Below, in pieces: positions 44,987-54,219 of a DNA stretch of 64,000 bases. Position numbers and translations under genes: made by a program. The stretch is from NCBI GenBank assembly GCA_018466975.1, contig CM031552.1, positions 1,054,001 through 1,118,000 on the forward strand, read 5' to 3'. The notes under the pieces are model-generated. The model was given only the letters and a program-made list of their open reading frames with translations, was not told the origin of the DNA and made no database searches. This stretch comes from Sparassis latifolia (Eukaryota > Basidiomycota > Agaricomycetes > Polyporales > Sparassidaceae). Position 1 is the first letter of the stretch, and each line of letters starts with the position of its first letter.

Positions 44987-47811
44987 ATGGCTCACCGTCC
45001 TACAGACCCTGGCTTTTCGCCGTCCCAGGATCCCTTTGACGAGGCGTATACTTCACCCCCCACCCTCTCCCAGGACGTCCGCTACAGCACCCTCTCTGCC
45101 GACACCAGCGCCAATACCTCTCTTGGCGCGTTCACTCCTTCAGCCGATTCCAACCGTCCCTTCATCAATTCTCAGCCCCAATTCGACTCCCTTCTCAAGT
45201 CCGAGTACACAGCCGTCGACATCCCCTCATCTACTGACATTAGCCCTCGTCGCCGCCGTCTCCCTCTCATCCTTCTCGCTTCCGCCGTCGCCATCATAGT
45301 CATAGTCCTTGCCGTCATCCTCCCTGTCTACTTCGAGGTCATCAAAAAACATCACTCCTCGTCTGCAATCGCTTCTGCTGGTTCCAGTTCTGGTTCCACC
45401 GCTCCTGGTGCCGCGCCAACTTCAACTCCCAAGTCCTCGAACGGTGCTACTTGGGGCGGCAATGGCTCTCTTATCACTGCCACAGGCGGTACCACCTTCA
45501 CCTACATAAATAATTTTGGTGGTTACTGTACGTCCCTCCTCACTTCTCCACCTACTGTCCGTTTATCCGCCATCCCAGGGGTATATGATCCGCGCAATCC
45601 ATACAACAACAGTGCACGTGCTCAGTCTTACACTCCCCCTCTGGACGAACCTTGGGACTATGCCAACGATCATATCCAAGGTGTAAACCTCGGTGGTTGG
45701 CTCGTCCTCGAGCCTTTCATCGTACCCGCTCTCTTTCAGAAGTATCAAGGTGTCGTTGACGAATGGACATTGAGTATCGCCATGTCCAACGACACGAGCC
45801 CGGGCGGTGGTTTGCAGCAGATTGAGGATCACTATGCTACTTTCATCGTGAGACTGCTTCGTCTCCTCGTCGCCCATTTCGCTCAATAATCGTTACAGAC
45901 CGAGCTCGATTTTGCGCAGATCGCGGGTGCTGGTCTCAATTGGATTCGGCTTCCGTTACCCTTTTGGGCGATAGAGGTGTGAGCCATACCAAGCTCTCCA
46001 GAATTGACGCTTACCCGGTGGATCAGACCTGGCCAGGTGAACCCTTCCTTGCGAAGGCCTGCTGGAAGTACGCGCTCCTCGCTTTCCAATGGGCTCGCAA
46101 GTACGGGCTGCGCATTTACCTCGACCTTCACACCGTGCCGGGCTCGCAGAACGGCTATAATCACAGCGGTCGCACTGGCGTTATTAATTTTCTGAACGGT
46201 CCAATGGGCATCGCAAACGCCCAACGCACATTGGATTACATTCGCATCATCACCGAGTTCGTCACGCAAAACGATTATACTGATGTCGTCCAGATGTGGG
46301 GCGTTGTCAATGAGCCGTTGATATCCGTGATCGGCAGAGACCCCGTATCGAGATTGTATGCACTCTTTTCTCAACATTACTGTGTTGCCTGCTCATCATA
46401 TGCCTACCAGTTACCTGCAAGCCCACGATATGATCAGAGGAATTGTATGTGGGCACCTCAATCTGTTCTGGGTTATATTCTCATCCCTGCTTCAGACTGG
46501 TATTGGTCAAGGCGCGTACATAGTCATCCATGACGGCTTCATGGGTACCGGGTCGTGGGCGGGATTCTTACCAGGTTCCGATGTGCGAACCTAGCTTCTC
46601 ATCAGGTTTGTTGTTAGCTAATGTTACCCTATAGCGCATCGCGCTTGACACGCATCCCTATGTCGTATGTTATACTATCTCTGACGTATCCCGCGCATTC
46701 TCACACTTCTCACAGGTGTTCGGTGTTAATATGGACGAGCCCATTGACTATTGGCCGCCATTTGCGTGTAATGCATATGACACCAACACATCTCAGTCGG
46801 CTTTCGGTGTCACTGTCTCTGGAGAGTTCAGCTCGGCGATAAATGACGTGCGTGCTCATAACCAATCGAAGTCCGTGTGCTCATATATCAGTGTGCGTTC
46901 TGTACCGCGGTCAAACGCCTCAGTGTGGATTATGGATCAACGGTATTGGTGGAGAGCCAAGGTATAACAACTGTACACCGTGGAATGACTATCGCACATG
47001 GACAGATGAAATGAAGGCAGGTGTGAAGCAGTTTACAATGGCCCAGATGGACGCTATGCATGTCGCCGGCTATTTCTTCTGGACGTGGAAGGTACGTCTC
47101 TGGACAATTGTCATCAGAAGAATACACGACTGAGTGTTGCCAAGATTGGCAACTCGTCAACGTCAGGAATTCCTGAGGCTCCCATGTGGTCGTACCAGCT
47201 GGGTTTGGAGAATGGTGCGTAGCCTGTGTTCTATGTTAGTGAGGGCTGCCTAAGTAGCCTTTCTAGGATGGATTCCGGCTGATCCTCGAGACGCCATTGG
47301 CATGTGTGAATCGCTCAACATCGCTCAGAACCAACCGTTTACAGGTTACCAATCCTGGCAGACAGGTGGGGCGGGTGCTGGAACGATTGCCCCAACTGCA
47401 GTTGCATCCTTGTCTCAGTATCCCCCGCCTGCGATCTCCAATGTCAATGGTGCAAATCCCTTGTTACTTCCCTTCTACACTGCGACCAGCGCAGTGCCGA
47501 CGCTACCAGTGCCGACATATTCAGGGGCGACCGCGAGCGCTAGCGATGGATGGGCAGACCCTGCAGATACATCGCTGGCAATGGTACAGATCTCAGGGTG
47601 TAGCTATCCAGATGCGTGGAGTGTCACGGCGTCGCAGACTGCCTTCGCCTGCAACATTGCCCTTCAGGCTACACAGACCGGCATACCACCGGCCGTCACG
47701 AGCAACTCGCGCCTTTCATCTCTATCGTCATCAGCTTCGGCCTTGGCTGCAGCCGTCTCGTCGTCGACACCCGCTGCCTCCGCATCAGCGTCGAGCCCGC
47801 TGGTTCGTTGA
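44987..47811 (+). CDS. Membrane-anchored exo-beta-1,3-glucanase, GH5 family
   Basis: Glycoside hydrolase family 5 glucan 1,3-beta-glucosidase (GH5_9-like), acting on cell-wall beta-1,3-glucan. Start 44987. A cytoplasmic N-terminus of about 85 residues ends in RRRRLPLILLASAVAIIVIV, a type II membrane anchor, followed by a Ser/Thr/Gly stalk. The catalytic domain has VNLGGWLVLEPFI, GLNWIRLPLPFWAIE, LRIYLDLHTVPGSQNGYNHS, WGVVNEPL (acid/base Glu in NEP), GAYIVIHDGFMG, IALDTHPY and VTVSGEFSSAIND (nucleophile Glu in GEF). HVAGYFFWTWKIGN and APMWSYQLGLENGWIP close the barrel. A C-terminal extension of about 170 residues is Ser/Ala/Thr-rich. About ten exons, all introns canonical. Both catalytic residues are present and the frame is intact. 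Yeast relatives of this membrane-anchored kind take part in wall remodelling. Confidence 0.9.
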
Positions 47812-48083
47812 CAGACACATTGGACATATATGGGTTTACGTCTGTTTCATGGACATTTTATACTTGCCATGATACGGACGATCTACGTAGAAGGGCTTTT
47901 TTGTTGTAGCTGCGATACCAATACCAAGGATGCTTTTCCAGACAGTTTTTCCTTACTATATAGTATCCATCGGTATTCGCAATATTCCGTACTGCTACTA
48001 CATTGGTACAATTAGGCTTGATGCTTTTCTTCCGCCTCCCTAATGGGCTGATTGCGTACTTTTCCCGGCCCCCTTCTTATATT

Positions 48084-49758
48084 CTAACCCACCTTGGTGA
48101 GCATTTCGCTCTCCATGTTTTTCATGTACGCGCTCATCGCATCTGACAGATAGGGCATTCCAGATGCGATAATGCGAGCTACTTGTAGCCCGGCGTTCAT
48201 ACTATTATTGATGGCAACCGTCGCGACTGGGATACCTTTCTGTTTGTGATCTATGTCAAACGACAGAACGAGCGGTGTGCAGTATGTAGCTCACGGACAT
48301 TTGCACTATGCTATGCAGTGAGTTCCCGCCGTCTGAGGAGCTTCCCTCAACCGGGACTCCAATCACAGGAAGAGGAATCGTGGCAGCAGCCATGCCCTGT
48401 AAATGAGCAGCACCTCCACTGTCCGGTACCAGCGATGATTATCCCAAGTCCTCTCGATGTAGCTGAGGGTGCATATGTGATCCGGCGCGCGGTAAGCAGA
48501 AACGGTTGTGAGCTCATACGCGACGAGCAATCAAGGACCCTCACGGCAGGAAGCATCATGGGCAGACCTGAGTCCGAACCGGCCGAACCCATGATAACGC
48601 CTACCAGTGGTTGCTGGTGTGCGTGCCCAGATACGGGAAGGGGTGGTAACAGCGCCTGGCGGTCAACTTCGTCCACGTCGCCGCCGGAGGGAAGCCGCTC
48701 CAAAAGGGTACGCGCAGTTCCCAGTCCGAGTTTGTTACAAGGGCGATCTGTGGCCCATCTTGCGGCCCTGGCAACTCTCAGACTTACGGTGTGGGTTAAC
48801 GCGCGCACCAGGGATGGTCAGCGCGTGGTGTGCCAATGTGGCGATCTCCGACATAATTGATGAGATACCCATGATGTTGAGCATTGCAGCTGATGCGACT
48901 TGAGGGCGGCGGTGGGCACAAGAGGGAGGGGGCGGATGGCGCGAAGGTGATTGTCGTATTGGGAAGTCTCGCAGGCTTCGATGGTGTACCAGAGTTGTGG
49001 GGCCGGGATGCTATTTGGTTGAGGTACACCGAGCCTGCTCAGGCATTAGCGTAGAAAATCTTCGAACAATTGGATATTGTACCGTCTTCTATGAGAAACA
49101 AACATCTCCACTCCAAACACTTCCAGAGTCTTCACCGCTGCCTCCGCCACTGCCGTGGTTCGAGAGCATACAGTAGGATCCCGGCTGCGAATACGAGACG
49201 ACATATATTCTGCTTGTGGATTGTCTCAACAACTGGGTAGGAACGTACATCGCCTGTGGTAGATCGGAAAATTACCCCATGGTCCAGCGTGATCTAGCGC
49301 ATCCGTACCGACCTCCGCACAACAGGCACGGAGTAAATCTGCAGCAATTTCCTTCACAAACGGCACCCGCTTCTCCGCATAGCGGTCGAGACTCCAGAGT
49401 AGATGTAGCTGCCTCAATTTGAGAAGGCTCCCGGATGACGAAATTTCCTCTGCGGTCGTACGCCAGGTGCGGGTTACCGAGGAGTCCTTGGTGCAACCAC
49501 CTGGTTTGCGGGAGTCACGGTATAGTCTCCGAATCACAACATCGATGTTCAGCAGAGATGCTGAGGCAGCCAACATACGGCCGAGCTGGCCACCACCTGT
49601 GAGACAAGGAGATGGATTGAAGGCGAAAGCTCAGCCTAGAGTACATGCAAGAGGCGCAGGAAGGACATCTGGGACGAATCTTAATCAGACCAAGCCGACG
49701 ATATATGCATGAGCAAATGACCCACTCCCAAACCTGAAATTCCAACAACTTTGTCCAT
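48084..49758 (-). pseudogene. ADE2: ADE2 relic: phosphoribosylaminoimidazole carboxylase, fragmented
   Basis: Intact ADE2 proteins join an ATP-grasp PurK-like half to a PurE carboxylase half and act in purine synthesis. Here the start MDKVVGISG (49758), the first intron and GGGQLGRMLAASASLLNIDV survive. Then about 80 residues are missing: sequence jumps from QVVAPRTP to LAYDRRGNFVIREPSQ. VPFVKEIAA, SRDPTVCSR, APRPHNSG-like and GISS-like pieces follow in shifting frames. The PurE half has GDVDEVDR, PLVGVIMGS, then ELTTVSAYRAPD, where the catalytic His of SAHR is Tyr. [20 protein letters not shown] and VATVAINNSMNAGLQVARII are in yet other frames. The tail YLSDAMSAYMKNMESEMLTK ends at 48084. 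Several frameshifts plus an internal deletion and a lost catalytic residue rule out function. An intact copy would be needed elsewhere unless the fungus is a purine auxotroph. Confidence 0.88.
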
Positions 49759-50402
49759 TCTACCTTGTGGTGTGTCGATGCAGTGAAGAACAGGCTGAAG
49801 TACAGACGAGTTCAAGCAGCAAACGCAGGCTACGGGCAGCCTCCTCCTCATTGTCTTCCGATTCCAATTCTGACGACTGAGCCATCCTCTACGAAGCCTG
49901 TGCCTCAGGCTAGAGCACAAATACCAGTCGTAGAGCCACAGATACCAGTCGTAGAGCCGTTGACTTCAGAAGGCTCCGAATCCGAATCTGACCTGTCGTT
50001 GGATGCTGGACATTCGCAGACCAACACGGTGTAACCACCACCGAGAACGCCGGCCCCACCACGACGACCGCCTAAGCCTTCATTCTCCTGCACCCTCCAA
50101 AATGCCTCGGTGTTCAAGCAGAAAAACAACTGCATAGAATTATGCAGTTCTGGTCTATTCTGGACAAGAGGGAAAAAAGTAAGAACACCTCATCCAAGCT
50201 GAGCCTGGCAGAGTGAAGAAGTTTCAGATGCAGTCATCCCCAAGAATCCACTGAATAAAAATAGTGTTAGTAGCTGTCCATGCTCACAGGCAAAGCAATG
50301 ACACGAACATCATTGATAGCATCCCGGTGTGTTCCGTGCAGTTATGATAGATACATCTTGAAAGCGAGCTTCGACTGAAGCAAGTCCCCCAAATGCATAC
50401 CA
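49759..50402. other. Intergenic with a short open frame and a tandem repeat
   Basis: Upstream of the ADE2 relic. A plus-strand frame 49765-50034 (89 codons, ending SESESDLSLDAGHSQTNTV) contains the 21-nt tandem repeat listed separately. There is no recognised domain, so whether it codes is unsure. Confidence 0.25.
49921..49962. repeat. Two tandem copies of a 21-nt unit
   Basis: The unit ATACCAGTCGTAGAGCCACA plus one base occurs twice back to back (49921-49941 and 49942-49962), identical except for the last few bases. In the plus frame it encodes QIPVVEP twice. Confidence 0.8.
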
Positions 50403-51836
50403 TCATCCAGCGGCTTGCGCTCGCTCGAGCATCTTATTCACAGCGACGGGTCTGCCACTGGCCGGATGCGCCATGTCTGCTAAACGTGCCTCACGCATCC
50501 GGATAAGCGAGCGGATTAGGAACATGGGTGTAACGAACGACTGGACAGTATCCTGTTTGCCGTCTGCGGTACCGCCGCGGAGCGCACCGGAGACGTCACG
50601 TTTCCGCCCGGTGGTAGCAAACGCGCCGCGCGCGGACTCGGCGTTCGGGTCTTCCTTGTACCGGTCCCAGAGGGTGTAGAGCGAGACCATTTCCTGCGCA
50701 ATGGTCGCGATCAGCGGCATGCTCACATGAAGGCCTGCCATAAATCCGACGATATCCTGTGGCTGCTTCTTGTGGCTGCTAGAGGTAGAGCGCGCGGAGC
50801 GCCGAGGAACCGAAGACGTGGACAGTAGGGGTTGGCTAGCAGAGTGGGAAAACTGCGCAGGCTGCGTATGGGACTGCACCTGCAGCTGGATGGTCGTACG
50901 CGTGGACGAGTGTAAAACAAGGCTCAGGTAGATGGCCGTGATGGCTATGAGATGGGGCGGATAGAGCAGACAGAGATCAGAGCGGTAGGTGTCATTAATA
51001 ATGAACCTAGAGAGCGCTCAGTATGTGGCATGAGTAGAAACAGAACGAACGTAAGTACCATGCCATCTGCAGGGCTCCTTCCTGCAGCTCGAGTCTGCCC
51101 TCACCGGTACCCCAGTAGCGCGACCCATCGACGGCGCCTGCACCAAGCTCTCCAGCTTCGGTTTCTAGGGCAGTCGAGGCACCCTCCTTGACGCACATTG
51201 TCATAAGCGTGCGGTATGGATGGAACACAGTCAAATCGCATTCAAGGTCATCGACCAGATAGAACTCCATTTCTGCGAGCTTGGAATTGTCCGAGGGAAA
51301 GGACTTGACGCCGTACTCTTCGCCTAGTGACGAGATTAAATGCGAGCGACGCGTGGGAGGAGTGGGTACGTACTGCCAAAAAGCATGCGGGCTTCGGAAA
51401 CGACATTCTTTATGTGGACCGGAGACTCTTCTGCCTTGGAGGCAACATAGCAGCAGGCGGCGACAACAATGAAAGGGTCAGTCTCGCAGTAGGAATTCTT
51501 TACGTAAAAGCGGCGGAAGAAAACGGTTGCCGTCGCAATGACGCGCTGTCTCAGCTGGAGTTTCTTGCCGAGCTTGGAGATGACTAGGAACAAAATGAGA
51601 AAAGGACGCGAGCATGAGTTGGGGAGCGTACTCACGGTTGGCAAAGAAAATGGCGAGAAATTCGAGATGATCTGGGCTGTCAACATATTGCAGATCATCT
51701 GCACGGGCCTGTGTGAGAGTAGCCCTGTCGAGAATCCAGCGTTTGCTGTAGCAGAGATATGGATGAGGGATGCCAGCGGTGGGAGAGAGAGTAGGGAGAC
51801 TTACTAGTGAGAGCTCGCCCAAAAATTCGTGGCCAT
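50403..51836 (-). CDS. SSN8: Cyclin C (SSN8/SRB11-type), Mediator kinase module
   Basis: Cyclin partner of CDK8 in the Mediator kinase module, which tunes RNA polymerase II transcription. Start 51836 reads MATNFWASSHYKRWILDRAT, the typical cyclin C N-terminus, with an intron splitting the HY codon region. Then QYVDSPDHLEFLAIFFAN, ISKLGKKLQLRQRVIATATV, FFRRFYVKNSYCETDPFIVV, ACCYVASKAEESPVHIKNVV (cyclin box helices), FPSDNSKLAEMEFYLVDDLE and LTVFHPYRTLMTMC. A second cyclin fold has LQMAWFIINDTYRSDLCLLY, PPHLIAITAIYLSLVLH. A basic, Ser-rich insert precedes the last helix IATIAQEMVSLYTLWDRYKE, and the end is ERAQAAG. About seven exons. The fold is complete and I see no break. It is divergent from malate dehydrogenase, with 229 bp between starts. 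Confidence 0.87.
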
Positions 51837-52065
51837 ACGCGGTTAGGTGGTGGTCATTGGGGAAGTCGCGGGCGACGACGGGGAGGAGGAGGACGGCGAC
51901 AGCGATGCGGGGCAGGTCGTCGTCGCTGTTCGGGGCAACTATGGGAAAATCCTCCGAGGTGGTCCGACGGGCCGACATCAAAAGCTCTCGTCACGAGGAG
52001 ATCGTGCTTTCGTCTCTACCACCTCGACTTCTGGCTCGAGCTCATCGTCCTTCACGACGTCCACG
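51837..52065. promoter_or_regulatory. Divergent promoter region, cyclin C / malate dehydrogenase
   Basis: A 229-bp interval between divergent starts must contain both promoters. CT-rich tracts precede the malate dehydrogenase start. No specific operator is identified. Confidence 0.4.
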
Positions 52066-53345
52066 ATGTTCGCTCGCCCAGCCGTCCGCGCTCTCTCTCA
52101 CTCCCGCCAGTTCTCCTCGTCTGCTGCTCGTCAGACCAAGGTCGCTGTCCTCGGTGCTGGCGGAGGAATCGGTCAACCGCTCTCCCTCCTTCTCAAGACC
52201 AACCATCTCGTCACCTCCTTGAGCCTCTACGATATACGCGGTGCTCCTGGTGTTGCTGCCGACATTAGCCACATTGATACTGCCAGTGAGGTGTGTCCCT
52301 CTCTTGTTCTAGCACAGCAGGTGTTCATCTACTCTTGCCGTAGGTGCACGGTTATCCCGCAGACAAGCTCGACCATGCCCTCGAGGGTGCCCAGATCGTC
52401 GTCATCCCCGCTGGTGTTCCCCGCAAGGTACGTTCAGCTCTCTGACCTCATATTTCCGCCAACAACTCACTGTTAGCTCGAATAGCCCGGCGTAAGTCAT
52501 CATAATGGTTACCGCTAATTGCCGTTCTAACTCCGTGTCCAGATGACCCGTGACGATCTCTTCAACGTAAGTGGTTTTCCATCGCGTCGTACGGCCCTCT
52601 GAACCGTGCACGCAGACCAACGCTTCCATTGTCCGTGACCTCGCAGCGGCGGTCGCGCGCGTCTCACCCGAGGCGTGCGTTCTCGTCATCTCCAATCCCG
52701 TTAATTCCACTGTCCCCATCGTGTCTGCCGTCCTGGAGAAGGCCGGTGTTTACGACCCCAAGAAGGTATTCGGCGTGACGACGCTCGACGTCGTCCGTGC
52801 TGCTCGCTTCCTTGGTGGCGTCACCGGCACCTCACCGAACGACACCCGAGTGACCGTCATCGGTGGGCACTCTGGTGCGACGATTGTTCCTCTACTCTCG
52901 CAGACTCCGTACGGCAAGGGCGTCACCGGCGAAGCCTACGTCTCACTGGTGCACCGCATTCAATTTGGTGGTGACGAGGTCGTCCAGGCTAAGGGGGGCG
53001 CGGGCAGTGCAACTCTCTCTATGGCGTACGCAGGTGCCAGGTTCACTGACGCTGTCCTCCGCGGTCTGAATGGCGAGAAGGGCGTGGTTACTCCTACGTT
53101 CGTCAAGAGCCCTCTGTTCGCGGACCAGGGCGTCGATTTCTTCTCGACCAATGTTGAGCTCGGTGTACGTGCCGCTTCATTTGATCTCACTACATCCACT
53201 GACTTGAGGTGGTATGCAGCGCAACGGTGTCGAGAAGATTCACCCAATTGGCCCCATCTCGGCAGAGGAAGAGAAGCTGTTAGCAGCGTGCTTGCCCGAC
53301 CTGAAGAAGAACATTGAGAAGGGCAAGAAGTTCATGTCGCAGTAG
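52066..53345 (+). CDS. MDH1: Mitochondrial malate dehydrogenase with a 6-nt microexon
   Basis: NAD-dependent malate dehydrogenase converting malate and oxaloacetate in the mitochondrial matrix (TCA cycle). Start 52066 gives a presequence [20 protein letters not shown]. The NAD-binding fold [18 protein letters not shown] follows, then [68 protein letters not shown] and [14 protein letters not shown] with the catalytic His. The C-terminus is [17 protein letters not shown]...KKFMSQ. Exons: 52066-52290, 52344-52427, 52486-52491, 52543-52566, 52616 to about 53163, and a last exon from about 53219. The 6-nt exon CCCGGC encodes the invariant Pro-Gly of RKPGMTRDD. Without it the enzyme would lose two residues of the active-site loop. 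All introns are GT-AG. The catalytic Asp/His/Arg residues are present. Confidence 0.93.
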
Positions 53346-53525
53346 CACTAGCAGTCATCGTGGGGGTCGTCGTGGCAGCCGCCGTATAAAAGCATTCGTA
53401 TAGATGCGTTCGACATACATGAATCTAATCCATCATACCACCACATTCCGAGGTTCTGTGACTCGAGCAAGTTGGTGTACAGTAATTGTATGCTTCTGCG
53501 TGAGGCCAACAAGGCTCACTTGAGG

Positions 53526-54065
53526 TCATCTGTGACTCTGTCCATGGCCTTTCACTATCGTGAATCCGTCCTGGTCCACTTCGAGCACCTCCTTGCGCGG
53601 TCTCTGCTGAACATCCAGGAGCGTCGGTGCATCGTCCTCCCCGTTTTCGCCTTCGTCGTCATCGTCATCCTCCCAATCGCTATCATCTGCCGCCCCCTCT
53701 TCGGCCTGCACCTGTTTGCCCTTCACCTTCTCCGCCTGCTCCTCAAAGGCGAGTACCATCACGGTGCGACCCACAGCAGCCTCGTCCCAGAGCTGCACAA
53801 CGTCTCGCGCGACCTCTTCCGCACTGCCATCCTCGAGGACGGCATCGAATTCATCCTCCATGATCTGCAGCAGCATGAGTTCGACGTACGCCACGTCTGG
53901 CACGGGGTCCTCCTGCTCGAACGCGTCGACGAGTGTGGATGCTAGCCAGTTGCTCTTCGCGATGGACGACGGCCCGCCCCATGCCTGGGCGATGGCGATG
54001 CGAAGGGCAGGCCAGATGGCGAGGCGAGCAATGACTCCGCGGGCGAAGAGGACAGAGGATGACAT
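53526..54065 (-). CDS. TSR2: Pre-rRNA-processing protein TSR2 homologue
   Basis: Homologue of Tsr2, the escortin that carries the small-subunit protein eS26 and supports 20S pre-rRNA maturation. An intronless frame of 179 codons starts at 54065. ARGVIARLAIWPALRIAIAQ with AWGG is the family signature, followed by WLASTLVDAFEQE, YVELMLLQIMEDEFDAVLED, GSAEEVARDVVQLWDEAAVG and an acidic stretch DSDWEDDDDDEGENGEDD. The end VLEVDQDGFTIVKGHGQSHR matches the usual C-terminal EVDEDGFTxV block. The length is normal for fungal Tsr2. The gene is divergent from the GRC3 homologue, another pre-rRNA processing factor, with about 150 bp between starts. Confidence 0.88.
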   Translation of the reverse strand: MSSSVLFARGVIARLAIWPALRIAIAQAWGGPSSIAKSNWLASTLVDAFEQEDPVPDVAYVELMLLQIMEDEFDAVLEDGSAEEVARDVVQLWDEAAVGRTVMVLAFEEQAEKVKGKQVQAEEGAADDSDWEDDDDDEGENGEDDAPTLLDVQQRPRKEVLEVDQDGFTIVKGHGQSHR

Positions 54066-54219
54066 CGTTTCAATTCCCAGGTCGACTCGCGAGCTTCAGC
54101 GAAATTTCAGTCGTCTGTCACGTGCGTGCCTCTGTCTTTTTCTTCTTCACATTTCATCGCCCTTCGGCTAGCCTAACTAGAAGGACTAGAATTCGCAAGC
54201 TGAAGCCGATCAAGCTTTC
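54066..54219. promoter_or_regulatory. Bidirectional promoter between TSR2 and GRC3
   Basis: Only 154 bp separate the two starts, so transcription of both ribosome-biogenesis genes must begin here. The interval has a pyrimidine-rich tract (TTTTTCTTCTTC near 54137-54148) but no TATA box that I can identify. Confidence 0.55.
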
